64,000 bases of DNA from Roseibium algicola (GCF_001999245.1 NZ_CP019632.1:30446-94445), one strand, 5' to 3'; shown: positions 17,414 to 28,284, numbered from the stretch's first letter. Program-made: numbers and translations. Notes: generated by a model from the letters alone, not told the origin.

Positions 17414-18670
17414 TCACACCAGCCCATGCAGAGACTTGTGAAGGTGGAGTTTGCCCTCCCCTGCCCTGTCAATCATGGCGCGGAAATACCCGCCGGGCGA
17501 AGCAATGTGCTCCGGATCCCGCAGCGCCTTCTCTGCGACAACCACAAGGCAGGCCGCGGCCAGATATCTGCCTTGCCGCTCGACAGCGAGCTGATATCCG
17601 GCTGGACTTAGGCCGATCAGCAGGCGCAACTGTTCAGCAGCTCCACAAAGGGCTGGCCAACTGTTCAAGTTGATCCCGGTTTCTGCCTGTACCGATGAAC
17701 ATGCCGACTGGATGAGTCCTATGGAAACGCCATCCAGGTTGGTTTCGGGTAATTTGCTTGGTCCTGCCCTGCCCGCTTGCGATTTCGGCCGTTGTGTTTC
17801 CGAGCGACCGCCGCAAGGCTCTTTTTCAAGAGCCATTTCAACGGCGAAGCCGTTGTCAGAAGGAAACTTAGTGTCTTGCTCGTTAGAGCAAGTCCGCTGA
17901 GAATTACTTCTAAGAGAGTCGGTTTGGGTTGTAATAGATAAAGGGCTGACATCAATGTCATCCGCGGATGACAATTTATCCTTTATTTCCAACGAGTGGG
18001 CGTCATGGAGAGCCAGAATTTCCGTGTAGATCGTTTCCAGGATCCCCGCCTTTTCCACGACAGTCAGTTCATCCCGGTTCACAACTGAATGGGCCCGTGC
18101 TGCAAAGCCGTGAAACTCCGCAGGCTCCAATTCGACCACGTCGGCGATCGCCCGTGAAAAGCGCGTGACGGCCCGCTTGGCTTCCTGCTCCGCCTTAATC
18201 CGGCGCTGGAACGCATCCGCCTGAGCCTTGAAGGCTTCCAAGTTGAAGCATGCAGGCGTGAAGTCGAGCCCGTAGGCCTGCGCGAAATCTCCGTCTGAAC
18301 CGCGGTACATATAACGGCGCCCAGTCGGGCTGTCCCGATAGGCAAGCACTCCGGCTTCGACGAGCTTCTTCAGGCAGCGGGTGACGGTGCGTGTGGTGCG
18401 CCGTGTGTATTCGGCGAGCCGTTGATTTGAGATCGCCACCACCGGCCGTTTCCCTGTCTGGAAGTCGTCCGCCTGGACGAGGCCCAGGAGAATATCCAGG
18501 ACATGGTAGGCCGTGCCATCAATACCAAGCGCCGGCGCGACGCGTTTCAGAACCAGGGAGATTTCCTTTTTGGTGACCTTCGGCCGATCCTCCTGGGACG
18601 CCAGATGCGCGCTCGCAAGGATCCCGGCAGACACCTTGCGAAAACTCGCAATCTGCTGAGACGAAGACAT
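17414..18670 (-). CDS. repC: Replication initiator RepC of the repABC operon
   Basis: This 418-residue protein is of RepC type throughout: the winged-helix core GKRPVVAISNQRLAEYTRRT, then CLKKLVEAGVLAYRDSPTGRRY, and the conserved C-terminal SPGGYFRAMIDRAGEGKLHL. RepC binds oriV, which in this family lies inside repC. It is last in repA-repB-repC on the minus strand, preceded by a 223-bp gap that encodes the ctRNA. A parS-like palindrome lies within the gene at 17956-17973. Confidence 0.97.
   Translation of the reverse strand: MSSSQQIASFRKVSAGILASAHLASQEDRPKVTKKEISLVLKRVAPALGIDGTAYHVLDILLGLVQADDFQTGKRPVVAISNQRLAEYTRRTTRTVTRCLKKLVEAGVLAYRDSPTGRRYMYRGSDGDFAQAYGLDFTPACFNLEAFKAQADAFQRRIKAEQEAKRAVTRFSRAIADVVELEPAEFHGFAARAHSVVNRDELTVVEKAGILETIYTEILALHDAHSLEIKDKLSSADDIDVSPLSITTQTDSLRSNSQRTCSNEQDTKFPSDNGFAVEMALEKEPCGGRSETQRPKSQAGRAGPSKLPETNLDGVSIGLIQSACSSVQAETGINLNSWPALCGAAEQLRLLIGLSPAGYQLAVERQGRYLAAACLVVVAEKALRDPEHIASPGGYFRAMIDRAGEGKLHLHKSLHGLV
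17956..17973. promoter_or_regulatory. parS-like palindrome inside repC
   Basis: TGTCATCCGCGGATGACA is a perfect 18-bp palindrome with the same CCGCGG core as the two identical parS-like sites at 19137 and 21232, but with altered flanks. It could be a weaker RepB site or a coincidence of the coding sequence. Confidence 0.4.
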
Positions 18671-18810
18671 AAGTCCTCCTTTGCCGGAAGCGCATAAACG
18701 CGACCGGACACTGAGTGTTCAGATGCGAGACAAGCAAAAAGACGCAAGAAATCGTGCTCTGCTCAAAGACAGAACTTGCGTTGCGCTACAAGTGATTCTA
18801 TGATTTTAGC

Positions 18811-18883
18811 TGCTACACATAGAGCATAGGCACTCGTGCTTATCTCAAGTTTGGACCCGCCCTTGTGGCGGGTTCTTTCGTTT
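18811..18883 (+). ncRNA. repABC counter-transcribed RNA (ctRNA/IncA)
   Basis: In the repB-repC gap on the strand opposite repC, a promoter TTGCGT (18776-18781), 17-bp spacer and TATGAT (18799-18804) precedes about 70 bp. That stretch ends in the hairpin ACCCGCC/GGCGGGT (18855-18873) and a T-rich run. The family has a short antisense RNA at exactly this place that lowers RepC expression and determines incompatibility. Ends are estimated from promoter and terminator. Confidence 0.8.
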
Positions 18884-18893
18884 AGAGCCTCAT

Positions 18894-19895
18894 TTACTCC
18901 CCCCTCTCTTTCATGTAATCCGCATAGAGACTGTTCAGTTGAGCCTTCAAAAACTCATCGAATCCTGGAGCTTTAGCTCCATTTACGGTGAACGTAGTGC
19001 CGCTTTTGGTCGATCTGATCGTCACCGGTACGTGCTCAACATGTTGGACCACCATCTTTGGTTTTTTCGGCTTTATTGCTTTCTTCGCGCTGCGAAGCAC
19101 GAATTCGAAACGCTCGTCCGAAGTCAGCACTGCGATGTTGTCCGCGGACAACATTTCTCGAAGTGGCTTCCAATCAACCAATTTTGCTAACTCAGCAAGT
19201 TCCATCCATTTTCGTCGCCCTGTACCAGGAGCGGCGCCAATCGCAACAATCAATTCGACGGGCAATTCTCTGATCAGCTTGATCATTTTTGATACAGCCG
19301 CTCTGTCCACTTTGAGCGCAGATATAATGACATTCCGCTTGAACTTTTGGTCTTCCAATCGCGCTGCAAACAACGCACGTTCTATATAGGAAAGATTGGT
19401 TCTGGCACTGTTTTCCTGCCCTTGAAGAACGACCAGTTGCTCATCGTTCAACTCCCGAACGACAGCCTTGACCTTTCGATTGAGGCTTCTGGCCGCCCGA
19501 AGTCTACGATGGCCGAATGCCACCTGCATGCGACCCTTTTGAGCCGGGTTTGGACGAACAAGGATTGGTACTAATTGCCCGTGCTCATCGATTTGTTGAA
19601 CAAAGTCCCTCTCGACTTCCGGGTCCGCTTCCAAACGGTCGCGAACAAATGAATCGTCTATTTGAGAGGGATCCAGTTCAACGACCTTTTGTCCTTCCAA
19701 CAGTTGCCGTTCTAATTCACTAGCACGGTCCATCTGACTTGAGAGTGAGCCAAGAGTTTTTGCGATGCCTCCAACCGGTGAACTTGACCGTCTATTTGGC
19801 GTGATGCCCGCCAGTGGGCGATCCGATTTATTTGGATCCCCTTGGATTTCACCATCCTCGTCCGACGAAAAACTGATCAGGTCTTTGCGTGCCAT
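18894..19895 (-). CDS. repB: Plasmid partitioning protein RepB (ParB)
   Basis: 333 residues with a ParB N-terminal domain (VELDPSQIDDSFVRDR, then GHRRLRAARSLNRKVKAVVR). The central HTH around NVIISALKVDRAAVSKMIKL is followed by a C-terminal dimerisation region. It binds parS and works with RepA to segregate the plasmid. It starts 3 bp after the repA stop. An exact parS-like 16-mer lies inside the gene at 19137. Confidence 0.96.
   Translation of the reverse strand: MARKDLISFSSDEDGEIQGDPNKSDRPLAGITPNRRSSSPVGGIAKTLGSLSSQMDRASELERQLLEGQKVVELDPSQIDDSFVRDRLEADPEVERDFVQQIDEHGQLVPILVRPNPAQKGRMQVAFGHRRLRAARSLNRKVKAVVRELNDEQLVVLQGQENSARTNLSYIERALFAARLEDQKFKRNVIISALKVDRAAVSKMIKLIRELPVELIVAIGAAPGTGRRKWMELAELAKLVDWKPLREMLSADNIAVLTSDERFEFVLRSAKKAIKPKKPKMVVQHVEHVPVTIRSTKSGTTFTVNGAKAPGFDEFLKAQLNSLYADYMKERGE
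19137..19152. promoter_or_regulatory. parS: parS-like centromere site within repB
   Basis: GTTGTCCGCGGACAAC is a perfect palindrome fitting the GTTNNNNGCNNNNAAC centromere pattern of repABC plasmids; with flanks the symmetry extends to 20 bp (19135-19154). An identical 16-mer lies at 21232 upstream of repA. Confidence 0.75.
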
Positions 19896-19898
19896 CCC

Positions 19899-21092
19899 TT
19901 ACCTCCGTCCCCAAGTCACGTTTAAGAGGTCTTCGATTTCCTGGTTCACGAGAGACATAGATTCCATTGCGCGATCATAAGTACCGCGCACAAATTGGCT
20001 TCTTTCGACTTCATACAAAGTTTGCTTGGTAACACCGGCATCAGAAATAGCAGTAGATTTAAGCATCGCATGTTGAAGCATGCGATTTCCAAATATTGAA
20101 CGCATAAACCCGGTCATCTGGCTTTGTGGTCCATCGTTTGGTTCGAAGCGAGTAACCAAGTAACGCATCCAATCATAGCTGGTACGCCCTCCGGCCTTTT
20201 CGACAACACTCATCAATTCAGCTGTCATAGAAAGAAATTGGGACATAGACATAACGTCCAACATCTGTGGATGTACGGTGATCAATACTCCTGTGGCCGC
20301 ACTTAAGGCCGACATCGTTAGAAAGCCAAGCTGAGGTGGGCAATCAATGACTACAACGTCGTAATAGCTTTCAACGCTTGTCAGCACCTCCCCTATTCGG
20401 GCGAAAAACATGGACGCTGAACGTCCTTCAGACATTGCTTTGGGCGTTTCATGCTCGAATTCCATCAATTCAAGATTGCCTGGAACAATATGGAGGTTTG
20501 GCGTATATGTGGATCGAATGATTTCGCTTAAGGCTCGAGGGTCTTCATAACGGATAGCACCGTAAAGCGTTTCTCCCTCGTCGACATCTAGTTCGGGTTG
20601 ATGTCCGAACATCGCTGACAATGATGCTTGTGGATCAAGGTCAATTGTTAAAACGCGGTATCCACGCAACGCCAAGAACTGAGCCAAATGAGCAGATGTG
20701 GTGGTTTTTCCGGAACCACCTTTGAAGTTCATTACAGTGATAACCTGAAGCTTTTCATCTCCCCGACGGATCGGCACATATTTTGGCGTGCCATTTTTCT
20801 CGTCCAAGACCTGACGTATATGATCCATGTCCTCGACAGAATATGTGCGCCTACCGTTCTCGTTTGGTTCGGGGCCATGCCCATCAGCGGCGACCTGACG
20901 TAAATAGCCTTCCTTAATGCCAATCAATTTAGCTGCTTCTGCAGGCGAAAATTTTCGGATAGTCTTTTGAGAAGCAGGTGGAAAGATTTTTCGTTGATGT
21001 ATCTGCAATTGATGAGCGAGCTCATTCGCGTCCGCCGAAAGTGTCGTTGGCAGGTGTTCAGCAGCACCTTCAACCAGAAGATTGGTGTCCAT
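19899..21092 (-). CDS. repA: Plasmid partitioning ATPase RepA (ParA)
   Basis: About 397 residues from the ATG at 21092 (MDTNLLVEGAAEHL); a longer frame upstream is not favoured. The N-terminal HTH region (KFSPAEAAKLIGIKEGYLRQ) is followed by the deviant Walker A MNFKGGSGKTTTS and DLDPQASLS, as in type Ib ParA proteins. RepA is the partition ATPase and represses the repABC operon from the upstream region. First gene of the operon, divergent from thiC. Confidence 0.96.
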   Translation of the reverse strand: MDTNLLVEGAAEHLPTTLSADANELAHQLQIHQRKIFPPASQKTIRKFSPAEAAKLIGIKEGYLRQVAADGHGPEPNENGRRTYSVEDMDHIRQVLDEKNGTPKYVPIRRGDEKLQVITVMNFKGGSGKTTTSAHLAQFLALRGYRVLTIDLDPQASLSAMFGHQPELDVDEGETLYGAIRYEDPRALSEIIRSTYTPNLHIVPGNLELMEFEHETPKAMSEGRSASMFFARIGEVLTSVESYYDVVVIDCPPQLGFLTMSALSAATGVLITVHPQMLDVMSMSQFLSMTAELMSVVEKAGGRTSYDWMRYLVTRFEPNDGPQSQMTGFMRSIFGNRMLQHAMLKSTAISDAGVTKQTLYEVERSQFVRGTYDRAMESMSLVNQEIEDLLNVTWGRR

Positions 21093-21231
21093 CTCGAAAA
21101 ATCCTCGAACTGCGCATTTTTGAAAACTACGCCTCAAACTGCGCTGTTACAATATGCTCCGATTCGTTACCAATTTACAAACGCTTAACCAAGTGCATTT
21201 TTCAGCCTAGTTTCGACAAGAACTTCGCATT

Positions 21232-21247
21232 GTTGTCCGCGGACAAC
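21232..21247. promoter_or_regulatory. parS: parS-like centromere site upstream of repA
   Basis: GTTGTCCGCGGACAAC, a perfect 16-bp palindrome identical to the site inside repB, lies 140 bp upstream of repA in the region shared with the thiC leader. Confidence 0.8.
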
Positions 21248-21363
21248 TTTTTGGAGTCACCCGGCACATTTCCTTCAACCTTTTGCCGCCAAAGTGACAG
21301 CACTTCCTCGTCGAGCCAAGCATCTCTGTATTGACAAACGCACGTGGATGATGGCCGATGGCA

Positions 21364-23387
<2,024 letters not shown>

Positions 23388-23448
23388 TTCATTCGCAGAG
23401 GGGAGGGGAGATTCGAGGGGAGGGGTTTAGGGCTCCCTTCGCCCGATG

Positions 23449-23471
23449 GCCTACCGCTCGATGCGGTAGGC
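23449..23471. repeat. Hairpin with TCGAT loop downstream of thiC
   Basis: Perfect 9-bp stem GCCTACCGC/GCGGTAGGC with loop TCGAT, 60 bp after the thiC stop, the same loop as at 13148 and 28285. It lies in a 530-bp gene-poor stretch (23388-23917). Confidence 0.55.
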
Positions 23472-23733
23472 GAGCGGAATGGGCTCCAAAATCGGTATTT
23501 TGATAAAAGGCCTTTGCTCAGCTATTCCGGGAGCGGTCCTGCGGCACCGTTTCACGGTTTTGTCACGCTTGGCCGCCGTTTTTCACGTTTGCACACTACC
23601 GGCCGATGTCGCGAGGACATCCGATTGCCTGTTTGACATCCATCATTTGGAAAATTCAGAGAATTGACTTATATTCTTGTCCGGAGTGGGACGGCAGGTT
23701 TCCCCGCCGCCCCCTTCCCTAAAGTATGAATTG

Positions 23734-23772
23734 GACCCGGATTTCGATTTGCAAGGTCGTCCGGGTCTTTTT
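23734..23772 (+). terminator. Terminator-like hairpin in the thiC downstream region
   Basis: GACCCGGA and TCCGGGTC form an 8-bp stem with an 18-nt loop, followed by TTTTT. It could end the thiC transcript, although it is 350 bp downstream. Confidence 0.5.
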
Positions 23773-23917
23773 CACTTTAAGGGTAACGCTGATAGGCCAA
23801 TGCCACATCGTCGTTACCTCCGGTTTGAGAGCAAGGCTGTTGCCTCAGCCGGGCTAGCCAATCCGGCCCGGTCGCGCCGCTTGCTCTGCGCTGCTGCTTT
23901 TGCTGCTCAAAACTGAA

Positions 23918-24154
23918 TCAGGTTTCCTCTTTGTAGAGCGCTAAAACTCTCGGGTTCGTTAACTGGTCGTGCGTTGTCTCAAATGTGGCACCGTCCCATT
24001 CAATCCACGCTTCCCAACCGGTCGGCGTCGCTCTGCCGTACCATACTCGAACGCTAATCCGATTGTTCGGCAATTCTTCGACTATGGAAACTGTGTGCGT
24101 GCCGCCGAGGCCGGAATCAATGTCATAGACTTTGACTTTTCGTATCGGTCCCAT
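23918..24154 (-). CDS. Hypothetical protein, 78 residues
   Basis: From ATG 24154 (MGPIRKVKVYDIDSGLGGTH), ending VLALYKEET. It is a small beta-rich protein, not recognised. It starts 8 bp after the methyltransferase stop on the same strand, so it is probably cotranscribed. Confidence 0.5.
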   Translation of the reverse strand: MGPIRKVKVYDIDSGLGGTHTVSIVEELPNNRISVRVWYGRATPTGWEAWIEWDGATFETTHDQLTNPRVLALYKEET

Positions 24155-24162
24155 GGTTCCCC

Positions 24163-25008
24163 TCACAGCAACGCAAGTTGTTCGGCTGGGCGAAGTGGGA
24201 CGACCGGGACCGGCAGGGCGCTTAGGCGCTCCTGCACCTGACCTTGCCGGGCGCGATCCTGGGCAAACTCGTAGCAGGCAATTTCGCAAATGATCGAGGT
24301 ATCCTTCCAATCGTCCCTGTACATCGAGGTATCGACGCCCGCGCCTTCATACATGTGGAACCCTGACAACTTCTGATATTCAGCCGCAGGACCGGTTTCA
24401 ACCCTCTGAAAGCATTGCGCGCCGGAATATCGGAAGGCGGCGGACGCTTGCGGGACGATGAATGCGCCCCGATTGGCCAGTTCGGCCGCGATGTCGATCA
24501 CGTGAAACTCAAACTGGCGGCCACGATAGCGCGGTCCATTGCCGGCGCGCTTCGCGGCACCGAACGGCGGATTGGACACGGCCACGTCAAAACGCTCTCC
24601 ACCAAGCTCCCTTTGCCAGTCCCTCCAGTCAAAGACATCGGCGCAGATCCAACGAGCCTCCGGCAGCAGCTTTCTGCCCACCTCGACATATCGGGGATTC
24701 AGCTCAACGCATGTCAGGTCCGGGCAATTGTCGGCCCATTTCGCGCGGTGGTGCAGGAAGTAGGACAGGATTCCGATCCCGGCGCAAAGATCGATGACGC
24801 GGCTGCCAGCGCCCCCGGCATCGATGGAGAAGTCTGCAGCCAGCCCCCAGGGCGTAAAGAACGCCCCGGATGCTCCGTTGATGTGGTTCGCGCCTTCGTG
24901 CCAGTTCTGAAACACGAAGTCTTTTTCGTCTTCGCTCAAGCGATCCTTGGTCAGGACCGCCTCGGCCTCCGCGTGGGCCTTGCGCTGCGATTTGGTGAGT
25001 TTCGCCAT
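24163..25008 (-). CDS. N6-adenine DNA methyltransferase-like protein
   Basis: 281 residues, class I SAM methyltransferase. VIDLCAGIGILSYF is motif I and AVSNPPFGAAKR is the catalytic NPPF motif of N6-adenine/N4-cytosine enzymes. It has no obvious target-recognition domain and no restriction partner nearby, so it looks like a solitary plasmid methyltransferase of the type found in alphaproteobacterial plasmids. Such enzymes may protect the plasmid from host restriction or modify regulatory sites; that is inference. Confidence 0.8.
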   Translation of the reverse strand: MAKLTKSQRKAHAEAEAVLTKDRLSEDEKDFVFQNWHEGANHINGASGAFFTPWGLAADFSIDAGGAGSRVIDLCAGIGILSYFLHHRAKWADNCPDLTCVELNPRYVEVGRKLLPEARWICADVFDWRDWQRELGGERFDVAVSNPPFGAAKRAGNGPRYRGRQFEFHVIDIAAELANRGAFIVPQASAAFRYSGAQCFQRVETGPAAEYQKLSGFHMYEGAGVDTSMYRDDWKDTSIICEIACYEFAQDRARQGQVQERLSALPVPVVPLRPAEQLALL

Positions 25009-25011
25009 GGC

Positions 25012-25467
25012 TTAAAACTCCCCATCTACAACGATGATGGGTTCGCTCTTGTTCATGCGAATATTCAAACCTGTCAGGCCGATTCCGATCAGGTCCGGGC
25101 CTTCGAAGTTGGTCAATTCAGGATCCATCACAGGCCGGTAAACCGTGATCAGCTCCGCGATCTCCTCGACGGTCATGCGAGGCTCGGCAATGTCTCCGTG
25201 CTCATCCCTGCCCACGATGACAAGGTTTCCGGCAAACGGATTTGGAAAGTCCTTGAGGCGAACGATTGTATGAAGACCGTCTGTCAGGCCGTTGTCGTCC
25301 ACGAAGACATCGTGATTGTCATCGAGGCGGGCGACATCGAAAAAGCTGCACTTGATGCGCTGTTTGACTTCCGCAATGTAGTTTGCCCGGCTTAGGGAGA
25401 TATTGGCCATTGCCCCGAAAAAGGCATCGTAAAAATAGGCCGTGACGAACTCGGATTTGTTGGTCAT
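25012..25467 (-). CDS. Conserved hypothetical protein, 151 residues
   Basis: Start at MTNKSEFVTAYFYDAFFGAM (ATG 25467), preceded by a GGGAT-type site; upstream frame is not supported. Acidic and soluble, with two possible domains separated near FVDDNGLTDGLHTIV. No family is recognised. It ends 3 bp before the methyltransferase gene starts, so the two form one operon with the 78-residue gene. Confidence 0.6.
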   Translation of the reverse strand: MTNKSEFVTAYFYDAFFGAMANISLSRANYIAEVKQRIKCSFFDVARLDDNHDVFVDDNGLTDGLHTIVRLKDFPNPFAGNLVIVGRDEHGDIAEPRMTVEEIAELITVYRPVMDPELTNFEGPDLIGIGLTGLNIRMNKSEPIIVVDGEF

Positions 25468-25478
25468 AGAGCGATCCC

Positions 25479-25565
25479 TCAACCTGCGAGGCCGACACAG
25501 CAAGCGACCAGCCCGAAGCTGAACAGGCTCACGCTGACAAGCGCGCAGAATTCTTTGATAAACAT
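25479..25565 (-). CDS. 28-residue hydrophobic peptide
   Basis: Reads MFIKEFCALVSVSLFSFGLV then ACCVGLAG. It is one membrane-spanning or lipoprotein-like segment with three Cys. A clear AGGAG site lies 7-8 bp before its ATG. It precedes the 151-residue gene by 11 bp. Real translation is plausible from the ribosome site, but the function is unknown. Confidence 0.4.
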   Translation of the reverse strand: MFIKEFCALVSVSLFSFGLVACCVGLAG

Positions 25566-25670
25566 CTATTTCTCTCCTTCTTCCCGTGGAACGCGGGTTC
25601 TGTCCCCGAAAGGGCAGGAGCCCGGCTCCTGCTCCTGAGACCTCGGCGGCGAGAGTGTGGGGGAGGGGGA

Positions 25671-26029
25671 CAAGGGGAAAAAACGGAGGGGGATCGCCCA
25701 CCGGGACGGCCAGGTGTGGATCCGCGGGCCCGGCCGGCACGCGGATCTGCGCCTGGTCCTGCACGAGGGAGCGACGCCGGCGTGCCGGCTGCGTGAGTGA
25801 GGAAGGATGGGGAGACCGATTTTTGCCCTTGGTGGGGGAGGGGGAGCGGCGTTTCCCCTCTCCCGGCAGGGGTGTGATGACCGCCTGCAGGGCGGCCTAT
25901 TTGAGGATGGCAAGCGGAGTGCGCAGGGCGACGCCCGGAGGTGGGAGGATCGTCACCGGATGGCCGAGACGGGCGCTTGCGCCTGGCTCGGGGAGCGCAG
26001 CGACTAGAGCCGTGCCCAAAGGGTGCCGC
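25671..26029. repeat. 359-bp repeat, copy 1
   Basis: Nearly identical, in the same orientation and at the same length, to 58439-58797. No protein is supported on either strand. It contains the phrases GGTGTGGATCCGCG and GAGCGCAGCGACTAGAGCCG. In this copy it lies between the 28-residue peptide and the MucR-like gene and fills most of a 546-bp gap. Confidence 0.8.
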
Positions 26030-26111
26030 CCGAACCTATTTACTTAGTAGTATAACGAGCCTAAGAACGGTTCTTCACTTACATTTAGGTAATTGGCGAA
26101 AAGGAATTCTT

Positions 26112-26564
26112 ATGTCCGAAGCTGCTCAAAACGACATCTCTCTTGAGCCTGATTTCGTTGATCTGACGGCGGACATAGTTTCGGCCTATGTGAGCAACAA
26201 TACGGTCGCCTCGGGCGATCTGCCGGCGCTGATCGCAACCGTTCACGCGGCGCTGTCATCCACCGTTCAAGAAGCTTCGGAGCCTGTTGTTGAAGAGCTG
26301 AAACCTGCGGTTCCGATCAAAAAGTCCGTGACCAACGATCACATTATCTGCCTGGAAGACGGCAAGAAGTTCAAATCCCTGAAGCGGCATCTGCGGACCC
26401 ACTACGACCTGACGCCGGAAGAGTATCGAGCAAAGTGGGACTTGCCGACGGACTATCCGATGGTCGCGCCGAGTTATGCGGCTGCCCGATCCGAGCTTGC
26501 GAGAAAGATGGGCCTGGGCCAGAAGAGCGCACGGAAGACAAGAAAGCCCCGTTCCAAAACTTGA
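26112..26564 (+). CDS. MucR/Ros-family zinc-finger transcriptional regulator
   Basis: 150 residues. The single zinc finger is [20 protein letters not shown], the Cys-x2-Asp-...-His-x4-His type seen in Ros. [20 protein letters not shown] completes the domain. The acidic N terminus (residues 1-60) and basic C-terminal tail are usual. MucR/Ros proteins repress surface-polysaccharide, virulence and transfer genes in rhizobia. On a plasmid this one may act as a silencer of island genes; that is inference. Confidence 0.9.
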   Translation: MSEAAQNDISLEPDFVDLTADIVSAYVSNNTVASGDLPALIATVHAALSSTVQEASEPVVEELKPAVPIKKSVTNDHIICLEDGKKFKSLKRHLRTHYDLTPEEYRAKWDLPTDYPMVAPSYAAARSELARKMGLGQKSARKTRKPRSKT

Positions 26565-26578
26565 GGATCCAAACGGCT

Positions 26579-26938
26579 TCAATCGCTGCCGGCTTCGGGT
26601 TCGCTGGCGCTGTCCCGCAAAACTCGAATTCCATGCCGCAACAGCGTCCGATCCTTGGGGCTGTCGATCATCACCGTTCGGAAAGCGTCGTGTCCAATTG
26701 ATATCTTTTGCGTCGCAACCAAAAGCTCAAGTGGCTGTTTTCCTTCGCGGTCCCAGGTTTCGACCCGGAAATGTAAGCCTCGAACGAATGGGTCGGAGTC
26801 GGTAATGAGCATGCGATCGGCAACCAAAACGGCGGTTTCCGGGGAAAGCAGTACTGGTTTCTGTTTGCCGATAGCTTGTTCCAGGATCATGCGAGCAAGC
26901 TGATCGACGCTTGCCCACTTTCTGCGGTATTCAGCCAT
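26579..26938 (-). CDS. Hypothetical protein, 119 residues
   Basis: Starts MAEYRRKWASVDQLARMILE. Features: a helical N-terminal third, then mixed beta strands (VLLSPETAVLVADRMLI, RGLHFRVETWDREGK). No family recognised. It converges with the MucR-like gene (15-bp gap). Confidence 0.5.
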   Translation of the reverse strand: MAEYRRKWASVDQLARMILEQAIGKQKPVLLSPETAVLVADRMLITDSDPFVRGLHFRVETWDREGKQPLELLVATQKISIGHDAFRTVMIDSPKDRTLLRHGIRVLRDSASEPEAGSD

Positions 26939-27026
26939 TAATCAGTTGCTCGGTCGCGTGATGGATCGATCACATAGAATGTTCTCTTTTTGTTCCTGTG
27001 GCAATTCAAATTGTAGGCCGTCCCAT

Positions 27027-27260
27027 CTAGCTGTCGCTGCTCGTCAGGCCAGTCAGAGATTTGAGCTCCCTCGCAAGCGTTCGAAGTTCATCCTTATGGT
27101 CCCGGACCCATTCGAGAGTCCGGAGGGCGCATTTGAGCCGGAGAATGTGTTCCTCCTCCTCGCTGGCCATATGGCCGCGCAGGCTCGAAAACCGTTGTTC
27201 GCGCTTTTCAAGAACATCGCGGATTTCATCGATCTGGGCGTAAATGGACCGTTCCGGCAC
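27027..27260 (-). CDS. Hypothetical helical protein, 77 residues
   Basis: MPERSIYAQIDEIRDVLEKR and ILRLKCALRTLEWVRDHKDE predict two long amphipathic helices, probably a coiled coil. It lies between the MazF-like gene and the 119-residue gene on the same strand. Unrecognised. Confidence 0.45.
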   Translation of the reverse strand: MPERSIYAQIDEIRDVLEKREQRFSSLRGHMASEEEEHILRLKCALRTLEWVRDHKDELRTLARELKSLTGLTSSDS

Positions 27261-27274
27261 GACAGCTCCTCCAA

Positions 27275-27724
27275 TTATCGTTCTCGTTGAACGAATTGGA
27301 GCCGCTTGGCGCGGATCGCCTCGGCGAGCTTTTTCAGGATTTGCCCGACAAAGGCGTGGCTGAATTTTCCATAGGATATCGTCAGCGGGTCATAGCTGAT
27401 CGGTTCGACATGAAAAGATCCGGGCAGAATGTCCGTATTGGCCTCATCGAGGAGGATCCAGCAGGGGGCGTCACCCTTGAGTTTCAGGCGTTTGCGTTCG
27501 GTTTCCGGAACGCGCAAGCACAAGCGGCCGACGCCGGGATCTTTCGTTGTGAGGGGAAACAAAACCACGTCGCCGCTCTTGGACGTCAATGGAACGACAA
27601 CGCATGCCGGCCTTGCCTTTCGGCCTTGTTCCTCGCCTTTTGCGTTTTCTCTTGACCAAAGGAAGCTATAGGAGATGACAAGACCGGTTTCCGGATCAAT
27701 CATCTGTGCCTGTTCCTTGCTCAT
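27275..27724 (-). CDS. PemK/MazF-like toxin
   Basis: 149 residues. Matching elements are the RKARPACVVVPLTSK strand, VVLFPLTTK and CWILLDEANTDILPG. The gene overlaps a Phd-type antitoxin by 29 bp on the same strand. PemK/MazF toxins are single-strand-specific ribonucleases. The family match is weaker than for the VapC module; the assignment leans on the antitoxin partner. Confidence 0.6.
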   Translation of the reverse strand: MSKEQAQMIDPETGLVISYSFLWSRENAKGEEQGRKARPACVVVPLTSKSGDVVLFPLTTKDPGVGRLCLRVPETERKRLKLKGDAPCWILLDEANTDILPGSFHVEPISYDPLTISYGKFSHAFVGQILKKLAEAIRAKRLQFVQRER

Positions 27725-27950
27725 ATTGGTCTGCCAAGGCCAGAAGCCCGTCCTCGACGTCGGCAGGCATCGTCTCCAGCGTCACGGCTTTGCGGGGATC
27801 CTTGGTGCCCTGCAAACGCTCATAATCTTCGAATGCCATGAGAACGAATCTCGGTTTGCGGTGATGGGTGATGCAGACGGGTTCCCGCCTGGCTGCATCA
27901 GTTACGTCGCCGACGTGTTTGTTGAGATCGGCGGTCGTGAAAGTTCGCAT
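27696..27950 (-). CDS. Phd/YefM-like antitoxin
   Basis: 84 residues from MRTFTTADLNKHVGDVTDAA (ATG 27950, with GGGAG upstream; the frame extends upstream without support). The sequence CITHHRKPRFVLMAFEDYER is the Phd fold. It is coupled to the downstream PemK/MazF-like toxin. A Phd antitoxin with a MazF-type toxin is a mixed pairing. The AT-rich stretch 27955-28010 upstream is a possible operator region. Confidence 0.7.
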   Translation of the reverse strand: MRTFTTADLNKHVGDVTDAARREPVCITHHRKPRFVLMAFEDYERLQGTKDPRKAVTLETMPADVEDGLLALADQYEQGTGTDD

Positions 27951-28119
27951 CGGAAACTCCCTTAAAATCCAAATTTTATTGATAATATGGATATTCTGGA
28001 ATTTCAAGATGTGAGGCACAGTCGTGCAGATATGAATCAGCTCTATGTTTGAGGGCATGGCGTTGATTTCCCGCCAGACAACGCCATACCGGTACAACAC
28101 TGAAGCACAGGGCGGAAAC

Positions 28120-28147
28120 AAAAAGCCTCCGGGCGTTCCGGAGGCTT
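28120..28147 (-). terminator. Terminator hairpin
   Basis: On the minus strand AAGCCTCCGG/CCGGAGGCTT forms a perfect 10-bp stem with a 5-nt loop, followed by TTTTG. It fits the end of the transcript of the 28340-28621 gene. Confidence 0.7.
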
Positions 28148-28284
28148 AGCGGGGACTGATGATTTTTCGAGGAAAATCAGGCTTTATTGTTGTGTTGATT
28201 GTCGTCCAGACAACTTAAGAATGGCTTTAAGGCCATTCGTCAGAGCAGGGAAGAAAGCCCGCACGGGCTTGCCGCTAAACAGAA

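Noticed and set aside
23677..23916. 79-codon frame downstream of thiC
   Set aside because: It overlaps the terminator-like hairpin, is Pro/Arg-biased and matches nothing.
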